From assembly GCA_041685755.1 (NCBI GenBank), contig JAWLFC010000001.1, positions 62,001 to 126,000 of the forward strand: a stretch of DNA of 64,000 bases. Direction: 5' to 3'. How positions within the stretch are numbered: the stretch's first letter is position 1; the number at the start of each line of letters is the position of its first letter. This DNA comes from Sva-07 sp041685755 (lineage in GTDB: Bacteria > Actinomycetota > Acidimicrobiia > Acidimicrobiales > Ilumatobacteraceae). A model generated the notes under the pieces. That model was not told where the DNA came from, searched no databases, and saw only the letters and a program-made list of their open reading frames with translations. The position numbers and the translations under genes are program-made. This document shows, in pieces, positions 8,235 to 15,904 of the stretch.

Positions 8235-9836
8235 GTGGCTGTGTACGTCCCTGAGACCTTCGCCGACGACGAAGCCGATGTCCTGCGCCGGTACTTCACG
8301 AACCTCGACGGCCCGGTGTTCGCGCTCGTCAACCTCCCCGAGGTGGTCAAGGGCGCCCTGTTCGCCCGCTACAGCCGGAGCCACAAGTCGTTGCGCCGGC
8401 TGTTCCTCGACGAGTTCGTCGGCGACCTCGACGTGAGCGGCGACCACTCCGTCGACGCCACGGTCGGCCTCGATCGGGCCGAGCAGCTCTACGAGCGTGT
8501 GTTCTTCGATTACGGCGACGACTCGGTCGCCCAGCTCGGCGGCGTGCACCTGGCGTGCGAACAGGCCTCCAACCTGCTCACGAAGATCCTGGAGTGGGGT
8601 CGGCTGATGAGCTACCTGGAGCAGAGCACGCGCTACATCGCCTACGACACCCGCCTCGGTGGCCGCTACCGCTACTACCGCGACCCCGCGGTGCTCGCCG
8701 GGCCCCTCGGGACCCGCTACGTCGGCGACATCGACCGGATCTTCGACGCCTACAGCCGTGCTGTCGACGCGGCCACCGAACACGTGCGCTCGACCATCGA
8801 ACGTGGGCCCGACGACAGCGAGTTCATCTACCGCACGGCGACGCGGGCGAAAGCGCTCGATGCGGTGCGTGGGATCCTCCCGGCCGCAGCGACGTCGAAC
8901 GTGGGCATCTACGGAACCGGACAGGCGTTCGAAGCCCTGCTGCTGCGCATGCGGGCGAACCCGCTGCCGGAATCGCAGGAGTACGCCGAGCTGATGCTGC
9001 ACGAGCTGCGCAAGGTCATCCCCAGCTTCCTGCGTCGCGTCGACATCCCCGAGCGCGGCGGCCGCTGGAGCGACTACCTCGCGACGACGCGCAGCGACAC
9101 CGCCGCGCTGGTCGACGAGTTGTTCGGGCAGACACCGGTCGAACCGACCGCGGAGGTCGAGCTGGTCGACTTCGATCCCGACGCCGAGGACAAGCTGCTC
9201 GCGGCCATCTGCTACTCGCACTCGACACTGCCCGAACACCAGCTGATGGAGCGGGTCCGTCGGTTGGGCGCCGACGAACGGGTGGCGCTGCTGCGCGCGT
9301 ACGTGGGCGAACGCGAGAACCGGCGCCACAAGCCCGGCCGAGCGTTCGAGCGTTCCTTCTACCGCTTCGACATCCTGAGCGACTACGGGGCGTTCCGGGA
9401 CATGCAGCGCCATCGCATGCTCACCATCGAGTGGCAGCGTCTCACCCCGAATCACGGTTACACCCGGCCCGACCTGGTCGACGAGGCCGGCCTGGGCAGC
9501 GAGTTCGACGAGGCGATGCACCGCTCAGCAGCGCTGTACGACGCGCTGAACGACGACTATCCGGCACAGGCGTCCTATGCGGTCTCGATGGCGTATCGCA
9601 TGCGCTACATGATGCAGTTCAACGCTCGCGAGGCGATCCACATGCTCGAGCTGCGTTCGGCGCCGCAGGGGCACCCCTCCTACCGCCGGGTGGCGATCGA
9701 GATGCACCGACTGATCGCGGAGCGCGCCGGACACCATGCGATCGCCGCTGCGATGACGCACATGACCACCGAGGCACCCGAACTCGAACGGCTCGAAGCC
9801 GAGCGCCGAGCCGAAGCACGGCGCGGCACGTCCTGA
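8235..9836 (+). CDS. double-length ThyX (FAD-dependent thymidylate synthase)-like protein
   Basis: Looks like two ThyX folds in tandem over 533 residues, against about 220-250 for a normal ThyX. The N-terminal half (FARYSRSHKSLRRLF ... FFDYGDDSVAQLGGVH) and C-terminal half (FRDMQRHRMLTIEWQR ... FNAREAIHMLELRSAPQGH) each keep ThyX-like helices. The RHR start of the signature is present in the second half, but the serine and arginine positions of RHRxxSxNxxSxR are replaced. Canonical dUMP methylation is therefore uncertain; it may be a flavoprotein of another function or a structural paralogue. It lies 75 bp after the helY unit with its own promoter. The GTG start is supported by the -10 box. 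Confidence 0.72.
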   Translation: MAVYVPETFADDEADVLRRYFTNLDGPVFALVNLPEVVKGALFARYSRSHKSLRRLFLDEFVGDLDVSGDHSVDATVGLDRAEQLYERVFFDYGDDSVAQLGGVHLACEQASNLLTKILEWGRLMSYLEQSTRYIAYDTRLGGRYRYYRDPAVLAGPLGTRYVGDIDRIFDAYSRAVDAATEHVRSTIERGPDDSEFIYRTATRAKALDAVRGILPAAATSNVGIYGTGQAFEALLLRMRANPLPESQEYAELMLHELRKVIPSFLRRVDIPERGGRWSDYLATTRSDTAALVDELFGQTPVEPTAEVELVDFDPDAEDKLLAAICYSHSTLPEHQLMERVRRLGADERVALLRAYVGERENRRHKPGRAFERSFYRFDILSDYGAFRDMQRHRMLTIEWQRLTPNHGYTRPDLVDEAGLGSEFDEAMHRSAALYDALNDDYPAQASYAVSMAYRMRYMMQFNAREAIHMLELRSAPQGHPSYRRVAIEMHRLIAERAGHHAIAAAMTHMTTEAPELERLEAERRAEARRGTS

Positions 9837-9863
9837 CCCCCGCCGCAGGCGGCACCGGCGCAC

Positions 9864-9879
9864 TGTGACGGTTGTCACA
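9864..9879 (+). promoter_or_regulatory. CRP-family operator-like palindrome
   Basis: TGTGACGGTTGTCACA is a perfect TGTGA-N6-TCACA palindrome, the consensus of CRP/FNR-family regulators including mycobacterial Crp. It lies 35 nt upstream of a possible -10 (TATGCT, 9914-9919) in front of the acidic protein gene at 9978. A 6-bp stem here could also serve as a weak terminator for the gene ending at 9836. Confidence 0.5.
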
Positions 9880-9977
9880 CCGACGGCCTCCCGGTCGATC
9901 GGTCACCCACGCCTATGCTCCCGCCGCAAGCGCCCATTCGTTCGGTGACTGCCGTACGACGAGATCGAAACGACGAC

Positions 9978-10487
9978 ATGGCTGACGACGACACGAACGA
10001 CATCGACACCGACACCGACGAGACCGGCGAGGAGACCGACGACGACCTCGAGATCGACGACGCCGAGATCGACCTGGACGGCGATGACGACGACCTTCCG
10101 GCCGACGACGATGATGACGACGATGACGACGACGTCAGCGATGACGACGACGAGGAAGAGGAGGAGGCAGCTGCCGAGACACCGCGCACCAAGCGCAAGA
10201 AGCGTGCCACCGACGACGACGAGGACGACGAGGACGACGAACTCCTCGCCGACGACGACGTCGAGGAGGACCTCGACAAGATCCTCAAGGATCGCCTGGT
10301 CGCCGCCGACGAGGACGACGACGACGAGGAAGAGGAGGACGAACCCGACGTGCGCGGCGAGGGGGGCGAACGACTGCAGCCCAAGCAACAGAACGAACAG
10401 CTGTGCCCCTCGTGTTTCCTGCTCGTCAAGGCGAACGCTCCCGGCTGCCCCGTCGGCGACGACGACTGCCCGATCTTCTCCTCCTGA
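9978..10487 (+). CDS. acidic zinc-ribbon protein, DUF4193-like
   Basis: Protein of 169 residues with extremely acidic low-complexity N-terminal two thirds, including uninterrupted Asp/Glu runs, one short basic patch (TKRKKR) and a C-terminal zinc ribbon CPSCFLL...CPVGDDDCP. Actinobacterial DUF4193 proteins share the acidic body, a VEEDLDKILKDRL-like helix and a CxxCF end. The molecular role is unknown; the charge suggests binding to basic proteins or RNA polymerase, as an inference. ATG at 9978 was chosen over an upstream in-frame ATG because the acidic protein begins there (MADDDTND). The next gene follows after 13 bp. Confidence 0.66.
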   Translation: MADDDTNDIDTDTDETGEETDDDLEIDDAEIDLDGDDDDLPADDDDDDDDDDVSDDDDEEEEEAAAETPRTKRKKRATDDDEDDEDDELLADDDVEEDLDKILKDRLVAADEDDDDEEEEDEPDVRGEGGERLQPKQQNEQLCPSCFLLVKANAPGCPVGDDDCPIFSS

Positions 10488-10500
10488 CGGCCCCGACGTG

Positions 10501-10932
10501 ATGGTGACGCCGTTCGACCAGGTCCCTGCTGTGGTCGAGCGTGTCCAGCGTGAGCTCGTACTGGCGCGGTTCCTGGGCAAGATCGCCGTCGACCAGGGCC
10601 TGGCCGAGCTGCGATCGCGGATCGAGTCGGCGATCTTCGCGTCGGTGCCGGGCGACGACCAACCGTCCCGGGAACGGCCCACCGCGGACGACGCCGGGCA
10701 GGACACCGCGACGACAGCGACGCCCGGCGATGCTCATGGCGAGACGTCCATCGATCTGGTCGACGCCGAGGAGTTGGCACTGGCGGATTACGACCACCTG
10801 CCGGCCTCGGACATCGTGGCCAAGCTCGGCGGTCTGGAGCCCGACGAACTCGACGCCATCGAGCGCTACGAGCTCGCCCGCCGGCAGCGCCGCACCGTAC
10901 TCGGCAAGATCCGTCAGTTGCGGGCATCGTGA
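10501..10932 (+). CDS. small helical protein of unknown function
   Basis: I do not recognise a named family. The 143-residue product has a hydrophobic N-terminal helix (residues 1-40), a Ser/Thr/Asp-rich linker, and a C-terminal segment of the type YDHLPASDIVAKLGGLEPDELDAIERYE...RRTVLGKIRQL. This C-terminal motif recurs at the ends of otherwise different actinobacterial proteins and looks like a helical-hairpin module. A GTG directly before the ATG at 10501 is an alternative start. It sits 13 bp after the acidic protein gene, and its stop overlaps the GTG of the acetyltransferase, so the three are probably one operon. Confidence 0.62.
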   Translation: MVTPFDQVPAVVERVQRELVLARFLGKIAVDQGLAELRSRIESAIFASVPGDDQPSRERPTADDAGQDTATTATPGDAHGETSIDLVDAEELALADYDHLPASDIVAKLGGLEPDELDAIERYELARRQRRTVLGKIRQLRAS

Positions 10933-11375
10933 TCGACCCGACGGTCAGGGTGGCCGACCCCGCCAGCGACCTCGATCAATTGGGGCTGCTCGAGACCGAG
11001 GCGCGCGCTGCCCTCGTCGGCCAGCGCGGTGGCGATCGATGGCTGGTCGAACATCCGCTCGTCGGTGACCGGTGGGCCGAGCGTTGCGCCGAGAGCGACG
11101 TCTACGTGGCCGCCATCGGCGAGGTCCTCGTCGGGTACCTCGTTGCCGACCTCGGCGACGATGCGATCGTGCGCATCGACCAGGTGTGGGTCACACCCGA
11201 GGCGCGCGAGCTCGGTTTCGGCGACGGGCTGCTCGCCGCGGCGATCGCCGCGGCACGGGCGAGGGGGGCGACGGCGATCGAGGGCCAGGCGTTGCCCGGC
11301 GATCGGCACACCAAGAACCTCTACGAGCGGGCGGGGATCGTCGCTCGACTGATCACGACGTTCCGTCAGCTCTGA
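10929..11375 (+). CDS. GNAT-family N-acetyltransferase
   Basis: Acetyl-CoA-dependent transferase of unknown substrate. The 148 residues contain the GNAT core: a strand VGYLVADLG, the strand IDQVWVTPEARELGFGDGLL with the acetyl-CoA pyrophosphate loop (R/Q-x-x-G-x-G/A here as ELGFGDGL), and the final GATAIEGQALPGDRHTKNLYERAGI block typical of motif B. The substrate cannot be told from sequence. The start is a GTG overlapping the stop of the preceding gene. A hairpin overlapping its stop separates it from the convergent enoyl-CoA hydratase gene. Confidence 0.8.
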   Translation: MIDPTVRVADPASDLDQLGLLETEARAALVGQRGGDRWLVEHPLVGDRWAERCAESDVYVAAIGEVLVGYLVADLGDDAIVRIDQVWVTPEARELGFGDGLLAAAIAAARARGATAIEGQALPGDRHTKNLYERAGIVARLITTFRQL

Positions 11376-11393
11376 CGCTGCGTCGTCAGCGTC
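11374..11393. terminator. bidirectional hairpin between convergent genes
   Basis: GACGCTG (11374-11380) and CAGCGTC (11387-11393) form a 7-bp perfect stem with a 6-nt loop. It overlaps the stop codons of both convergent genes. There is no T tract. Confidence 0.45.
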
Positions 11394-12171
11394 CCTTCCA
11401 CTGGGGCGGACGCTTCTCGATGAAGGCCGTGAGCCCCTCACCGATGTCCTCGGAACTCATCACGACGCCCATTGCGGCGTCGGTCATCTTCTTCAGCGTC
11501 TCGTCGTCCTCGGTCGCTGCTGCCAGCACCACCTTGCGGCTCTCCCACACTGCCAGGGGTGCAGCGGCGGTGATCTGGCCGGCGAGCCGGAGTGCCTCGT
11601 CGGTCGCCTCGCCGGGCTCGACGAGACGGTTCACGAGACCGAGGTCGTGGGCTCGAGTCGCGCTCAGCGGCTCGCCGGTCAGGATCAGCTCCATGGCTGC
11701 GTTGCGCCCGATCGCACGGGGGAGGCGGAACAGCCCGCCGGCGCCGGCCACCAGGTTGCGCTTCACCTCGGCGAGGCCGAACGACGAGCGCGTCGTCGCC
11801 ACGACCATGTCGGCGGCGAGCACGATCTCGCAGCCGCCGGCGGTGGCGAGACCGTCGACGGCGACGATCACCGGCTTCTTGCGATCACGGTAGGCGAACC
11901 CGGCGAAGCCGCCGCGCTCGGTCATCAGCGACGCCCCCTGGCCGGAGTTGATCGCCTTCAGGTCGGCGCCGGCGCAGAACACGGGACGCTCCTGACCCTC
12001 GGTGTTGGCCTGGAGGACGCCGACCCAGATCCCGTCGTCGTTCTCCATCTGGTCGATGGCCGCTTCCATGGCGAGCGCCACGTCGCCGTTGACGGCATTG
12101 CGGGCATCGGGGCGGTTGAGCGTGATGACGGCGACCTGGTCGCGAGTCTCGTAGGTGACGATGTCGGACAT
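11386..12171 (-). CDS. enoyl-CoA hydratase/isomerase (crotonase) family protein
   Basis: Crotonase-fold enzyme, most likely hydrating or isomerising enoyl-CoA in fatty-acid or amino-acid breakdown. The 261 residues show the CoA/oxyanion blocks RPVFCAGADLKAI and VDGLATAGGCEIVLAADMVVA, followed by FGLAEVKRNLVAGAGG and the C-terminal KRPPQW helix. The usual hydratase glutamates (E144/E164 of rat ECH) are replaced: position one aligns with the FGLAEVKRNL stretch, and the second site reads GAGGLFRL instead of an acidic residue. The actual reaction is therefore uncertain. It is alone in its unit, with a leaderless-type promoter just upstream. Confidence 0.88.
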   Translation of the reverse strand: MSDIVTYETRDQVAVITLNRPDARNAVNGDVALAMEAAIDQMENDDGIWVGVLQANTEGQERPVFCAGADLKAINSGQGASLMTERGGFAGFAYRDRKKPVIVAVDGLATAGGCEIVLAADMVVATTRSSFGLAEVKRNLVAGAGGLFRLPRAIGRNAAMELILTGEPLSATRAHDLGLVNRLVEPGEATDEALRLAGQITAAAPLAVWESRKVVLAAATEDDETLKKMTDAAMGVVMSSEDIGEGLTAFIEKRPPQWKGR

Positions 12172-12179
12172 GGCCCCGG

Positions 12180-12185
12180 ATCGTA
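12180..12185 (-). promoter_or_regulatory. -10 element (TACGAT, minus strand) of the enoyl-CoA hydratase gene
   Basis: On the minus strand TACGAT ends 8 nt before the ATG at 12171, with no Shine-Dalgarno sequence between. Confidence 0.45.
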
Positions 12186-12203
12186 CGCCTCACCGCCCCC
12201 CAA

Positions 12204-12256
12204 CCGAAATTTCGCGCCCGGGTTGCGCTGAGCGCAACCGGAGCGCGCCATTTCGG
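12204..12256. terminator. long nested intergenic palindrome
   Basis: Three nested pairs: CCGAAAT/ATTTCGG (12204-12210 with 12250-12256), CGCGC/GCGCG (12213-12217 with 12243-12247), and GGTTGCGC/GCGCAACC (12221-12228 with 12232-12239) around a TGA loop. It lies 24 nt past the stop of the gene ending at 12281 (minus strand) and probably terminates it. The core resembles the hairpin at 60730-60747. Confidence 0.55.
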
Positions 12257-12280
12257 GGTGACGGGGCGGAATCGGGCGGG

Positions 12281-13609
12281 TCAGGTGTCGGTGGGCGTGT
12301 CCGGGGGAGCGCCGCGGCCGGACTTCCTCGGGCCTGACTTGCGGGCGTCCTTGCGTGGTGGGCCGGCGCGCAGGGGCTTGGGCTTCGGGGTGCCCTCGGG
12401 CACGTCGACGCCGAGCAGAGCAGCGATCTGGGGGAGTGCCGGACCGAGTCGCAGCGCCGTGGCCTTCAGCTCGTCGGTCACGACGCTCGGGGGAGCCGTC
12501 GGCGCCACCAACGTGCGAACCGGCGAGAACGCCGCCGCCTCGAGTACGGCGATCCAGCGGTCGGCGAGGTCGTCGGGACCCAGTGCGGCCGTGGCGGCCT
12601 CGCCGAGCTTGCGGGCGAGGTCCGGTGGGAACATGACACCGGCCTTGGGCGGCTGCGACGACAGGCGCAACGCCCTGATGACCCGACCGACACCGACTGC
12701 GGCGTCGATGTCGCCGAACCAGAGTGCCAGCTCCTCTTCCTGCTTGCGCACGAGCGCTTGCTTGAGATCGTCGGCGACCGCTCGCGTCGACTCGTCGCGG
12801 GCGACGATCGGATCCTCGCCGGCAGCCACGACGCTGCGCAGGTCGCGCAGATCGAGGTGCTCCATCTGCCGCTGGGCGGCCTCGGCACGGTCGAGCCACT
12901 CGGCGACGCGGAGCTTCGGCAGCAGATCCTCGGCCATCTTGACCACCGACTGCTCCGGCATCGTCGGCTGACCGGCCGCTTCGAGCTTGGCGTTCTCCTC
13001 CTTCACCCGGGCGCGGACCGCACTCAGCCCCTGCAGCGCCAGCTCGGCGATCGGCCGCTGCTCTTCGGGGAGATCGGCGAGCACCGCCTGGCGACGAGCC
13101 TTGCCGGGGCGCAAGCGCTTCGGCTTGGGGCGCTGCGGGAGCTCCGGCGGCGCCTCGAAGTGCGGACGCTGACGGCGCTGCGGGGAGCGTCCCGTGCCAT
13201 CGCGGTCACCACCCTCGCGCCGACCGCGACCGGCGTCGCCCCGACCGTCGCCGCCGCGACCATCGCGCTTGGGGCCGCGTCCCTTTCGGTCGCCGTCGCG
13301 CCCGCCTCGACGTTCGCCCCGGTCGCGCTTGGCGCGGGTCTCGATCACGGCTTCGAACGGCTTCTCGTCGGGCAGCAGTTCGAGCACGTTGGCGTCGGTC
13401 GGCTTCTCTCGCCCCTTGACGATCGACTGCACCTCGATGCCGTCGAGCATCTGCTCGACCTCCACCTTGAGCACGTCACCCACGGCGGAACCGGCCGGGA
13501 GGATGCTCCCGTCCACGTTGCCCTTGGGCTGACGGGCGCCAGCGGCGCGCCAGGTCCACGAGCCGTCGGGGAGCGCGCTCGTGAGCTCGATGTCGATCCT
13601 TCGGGACAT
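12281..13609 (-). CDS. Arg/Gly-rich protein of unknown function
   Basis: Not a family I can name. The 442 residues fall into three parts. An N-terminal 75-residue domain (RRIDIELTSALPDGSWTWRAAGA, then VGDVLKVEVEQMLDG) looks like a small beta barrel. Residues about 85-135 are dominated by Arg, Gly and Asp in RGG/GDGR-like repeats, resembling RNA-binding linkers. A long C-terminal helical region ends in a Lys/Arg/Pro tail. Together these suggest a nucleic-acid-binding protein, as inference only. ATG at 13609 is supported by TACCGT 7 nt upstream; longer versions of the frame would overlap the divergent carbonic-anhydrase-like gene. Confidence 0.7.
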   Translation of the reverse strand: MSRRIDIELTSALPDGSWTWRAAGARQPKGNVDGSILPAGSAVGDVLKVEVEQMLDGIEVQSIVKGREKPTDANVLELLPDEKPFEAVIETRAKRDRGERRGGRDGDRKGRGPKRDGRGGDGRGDAGRGRREGGDRDGTGRSPQRRQRPHFEAPPELPQRPKPKRLRPGKARRQAVLADLPEEQRPIAELALQGLSAVRARVKEENAKLEAAGQPTMPEQSVVKMAEDLLPKLRVAEWLDRAEAAQRQMEHLDLRDLRSVVAAGEDPIVARDESTRAVADDLKQALVRKQEEELALWFGDIDAAVGVGRVIRALRLSSQPPKAGVMFPPDLARKLGEAATAALGPDDLADRWIAVLEAAAFSPVRTLVAPTAPPSVVTDELKATALRLGPALPQIAALLGVDVPEGTPKPKPLRAGPPRKDARKSGPRKSGRGAPPDTPTDT

Positions 13610-13616
13610 TGTGGCA

Positions 13617-13622
13617 ACGGTA
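13617..13622 (-). promoter_or_regulatory. -10 element (TACCGT, minus strand) of the Arg/Gly-rich gene
   Basis: TACCGT on the minus strand ends 7 nt before the ATG at 13609. Confidence 0.48.
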
Positions 13623-13675
13623 CCGGGTTGCGGGCGGAGAACTCCAACGAGTCGGCGGGGAGGGACACCGGCCGG

Positions 13676-13681
13676 TACCGT
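13676..13681 (+). promoter_or_regulatory. -10 element (TACCGT) of the carbonic-anhydrase-like gene
   Basis: TACCGT ends 7 nt before the ATG at 13689. The divergent partner promoter is about 55 bp away. Confidence 0.48.
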
Positions 13682-13688
13682 GCGGACG

Positions 13689-14207
13689 ATGGCTGTGTAC
13701 GCGCTCGGCGATCTCGTTCCGACCATCCACGATCGTGCCTTCGTCCACCCCGACGCCACGATCATCGGCGACGTCACCATCGGCGCCGACTCCTCGATCT
13801 GGCCCGGCGCGGTCCTGCGCGGTGACGGCGGGCAGATCCGCATCGGCGCCCGCACGAGCGTGCAGGACAACGCCGTGCTCCACACGACTCCCGAGTGGCC
13901 GACCGTCGTCGGTGACGGCTGCGTGCTCGGCCACCTGATCCACCTGGAGGGCTGCACGATCGACGACGACGTGCTGATCGGCAATGCGGCGATGGTCCTG
14001 CACCGATCGGTCGTGCACTCCGGGGCCATCGTCGCGGCGAACTCGGTGGTGCTGACCGACATCGACGTACCGTCGGGCGCCCTGGCGGCCGGATCCCCGG
14101 CGGTCGTGAAGCCCGACCGAGCCGACATCGAACTGATCCGGTCGAGCTCCGCTGCCTACGTCGAACGGATCGAGGCGTACCGTCGCGGCCTGCGGCGTCT
14201 CGACTGA
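13689..14207 (+). CDS. gamma-carbonic-anhydrase-like left-handed beta-helix protein
   Basis: Left-handed parallel beta-helix with hexapeptide repeats (FVHPDATIIGDVTIGADSSIWPGAVLRGD), 172 residues, the size of gamma-class carbonic anhydrase relatives. Metal-ligand His65 (DNAVLH) and His82 (VLGH) are present. The third site, five residues after His82 in archaeal Cam, reads Glu87 (GHLIHLEGC), with His85 nearby. The protein may thus use an altered ligand set or be non-catalytic. A short C-terminal helix ends the protein. prmA follows after 2 bp, so the two are co-transcribed. Confidence 0.82.
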   Translation: MAVYALGDLVPTIHDRAFVHPDATIIGDVTIGADSSIWPGAVLRGDGGQIRIGARTSVQDNAVLHTTPEWPTVVGDGCVLGHLIHLEGCTIDDDVLIGNAAMVLHRSVVHSGAIVAANSVVLTDIDVPSGALAAGSPAVVKPDRADIELIRSSSAAYVERIEAYRRGLRRLD

Positions 14208-14209
14208 AC

Positions 14210-15052
14210 GTGTTCGTGGTCACGGTCGCGGCGACCGAGGTCGACCTCGTCTCCGACGTGCTGTGGGGCCTCGGGGTCCGGGCGATCGAGGAACGGTCGG
14301 CACCCGACGGCCGCGTCGAGCTGTGGACGGCGGTCGGCGACGAGCCGGCTGCGGTCGAGCGGGCGACGTCGGCGCTCGCCGGTCGCTGGCCGTCGCGCCG
14401 CGTGGAGGTCGACACCGCGGCGAGCGAGACGTGGCGCGACTTCGCGGTGCCGATGTGGGTCGACGACACCCTCGTGGTCGTCCCGGCCTGGCAGGAGCAC
14501 GTGTTCGCGCCCGACGTGACGGTCGTGGCCATCGAGCCGGCCGGCGCGTTCGGCCTCGGCGACCACCCGACGACTGCGCTGTCGCTCGGTGCGGTGCGAC
14601 GCGCGATCCGTCCCGGCGCCGATGTGCTCGACGTCGGGTGCGGAACCGGCGTGCTGTCGATTGCCGCAGCGCTGCTCGGAGCCCGGTCGGTCCGCGCCGT
14701 CGACCTCGCGTCGGCTGCGGTGGAGGCAACCATCGACAATGCCCACCGCAACGGCGTCGCACCACGGATCGCTGTCGACACGGCGAGGCTGGACGAGCTC
14801 GAGGGTGGTTTCGACCTCGTGGTGGCGAACATCCTGGCTCCGACGCTCGTCGAATTGGCCGACGAACTACGGCGCGTGACGGCGCCCGGGGGAGTGCTGG
14901 TGGTGAGCGGTGTCCTCGCCGACCGCCACGACCACGTGCTCGCGGCCCTGCACCCGATGGTGGTCGTCCGCACCGACGTACGCGACGGCTGGGCCGCGGT
15001 CACGCTCCGGCACGATGGGGGCGCCTCAGCGCTGGACGCGACCGGAGGCTGA
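14210..15052 (+). CDS. prmA: ribosomal protein L11 methyltransferase (PrmA)
   Basis: SAM-dependent methyltransferase that trimethylates ribosomal protein L11, or a close relative acting on another protein. The 280-residue sequence has the PrmA layout: an N-terminal substrate-recognition domain to about residue 105, then FGLGDHPTTALSL, the SAM-binding VLDVGCGTGVLSIAAALLGA and the catalytic VVANILAPTLVEL. It is shorter in the N-terminal domain than E. coli PrmA (293 residues), but every core block is present. The GTG start is 2 bp after the carbonic-anhydrase-like gene. The last 27 bp overlap the 3' end of the convergent ribokinase-type gene. Confidence 0.87.
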   Translation: MFVVTVAATEVDLVSDVLWGLGVRAIEERSAPDGRVELWTAVGDEPAAVERATSALAGRWPSRRVEVDTAASETWRDFAVPMWVDDTLVVVPAWQEHVFAPDVTVVAIEPAGAFGLGDHPTTALSLGAVRRAIRPGADVLDVGCGTGVLSIAAALLGARSVRAVDLASAAVEATIDNAHRNGVAPRIAVDTARLDELEGGFDLVVANILAPTLVELADELRRVTAPGGVLVVSGVLADRHDHVLAALHPMVVVRTDVRDGWAAVTLRHDGGASALDATGG

Positions 15053-15904
15053 CAGCAGCTCCCCGACGGTGCCGGCGTCGGGCAGCGACGGCACCGCACC
15101 GGCGACCGTGGTGGCGAGTGCCCCGGCTGCCGCAGCGAAACGAACGGCGTCACGGAGATCGTCGCCGGCGGCGAGCCGGGCGGCGAGGGCGCCGCAGAAT
15201 GCATCGCCGGCACCGGTCGTGTCGAGGGGCTCCACCGGGAACGAGGGCTGTGTCCACGCCCGACCGCCGGCATCGACGACCTCGACGCCCGCGGCGCCTC
15301 GGGTCGTGACCACGGTCGGCACACCACGAGAGCGAAGGGCATCGACACCGCCGAGCAGCGCCAGTTCGTGTTCGTTGGGCACGACGATGTCGCACACTCC
15401 GAGCAGCTCGTCCGGCAGGGGTGCCGCCGGTGCCGGGTTCAGAACGGTGATGGCCCCCCGGGAGCGCGCGATGAGCAAGGCGGCGAGCACCTCGGTGAGC
15501 GGCACTTCCAACTGGGCGATGACGACCGTCGCCTCCGGCATCTCGTCGATGTGCGTCCGGGCGTTGGCGCCGGCGACGACGACGATCGAGTTCTCGGCGT
15601 GTTCGTCGACGGTGATCAGCGCCCGCCCGGTCGAGACGTGGTCCACGACCGCAACCGCGGAGATGTCGATGCCCTCCTCGGCGGCGAGCGACCGGAGTCG
15701 TGAACCGGCCTCGTCATCGCCGACGGCGGCGATCAGGGCCACACGGGCACCGTTGCGAGAGGCTGCGATGGCCTGGTTCAGTCCCTTGCCGCCCGGGTGT
15801 TCGGCATAGCCGGTTCCCGAGACGGTCTCACCGGGCCGGGGGAGGCGGGGCGTCGTCGCGACGAGATCGAGGTTGACGCTGCCGACGACGGCGACGTCGA
15901 ACAC
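15026..15904 (-). CDS. rbsK: ribokinase-type PfkB-family sugar kinase
   Basis: PfkB-family kinase phosphorylating a sugar, probably ribose, in the cytoplasm. The 292 residues contain DVAVVGSVNLDLV at the start, the substrate-site block HPGGKGLNQAIAASRNGA, and the ATP-site signature DTTGAGDAFCGALAARL with the catalytic aspartate. Family members of this length are mostly RbsK, but PfkB substrates are difficult to assign, so deoxyribokinase or a nucleoside kinase remain possible. The GTG start lies directly against the stop of whiB, so it is transcribed from the whiB promoter. Its end overlaps prmA on the other strand. Confidence 0.82.
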   Translation of the reverse strand: MFDVAVVGSVNLDLVATTPRLPRPGETVSGTGYAEHPGGKGLNQAIAASRNGARVALIAAVGDDEAGSRLRSLAAEEGIDISAVAVVDHVSTGRALITVDEHAENSIVVVAGANARTHIDEMPEATVVIAQLEVPLTEVLAALLIARSRGAITVLNPAPAAPLPDELLGVCDIVVPNEHELALLGGVDALRSRGVPTVVTTRGAAGVEVVDAGGRAWTQPSFPVEPLDTTGAGDAFCGALAARLAAGDDLRDAVRFAAAAGALATTVAGAVPSLPDAGTVGELLSASGRVQR

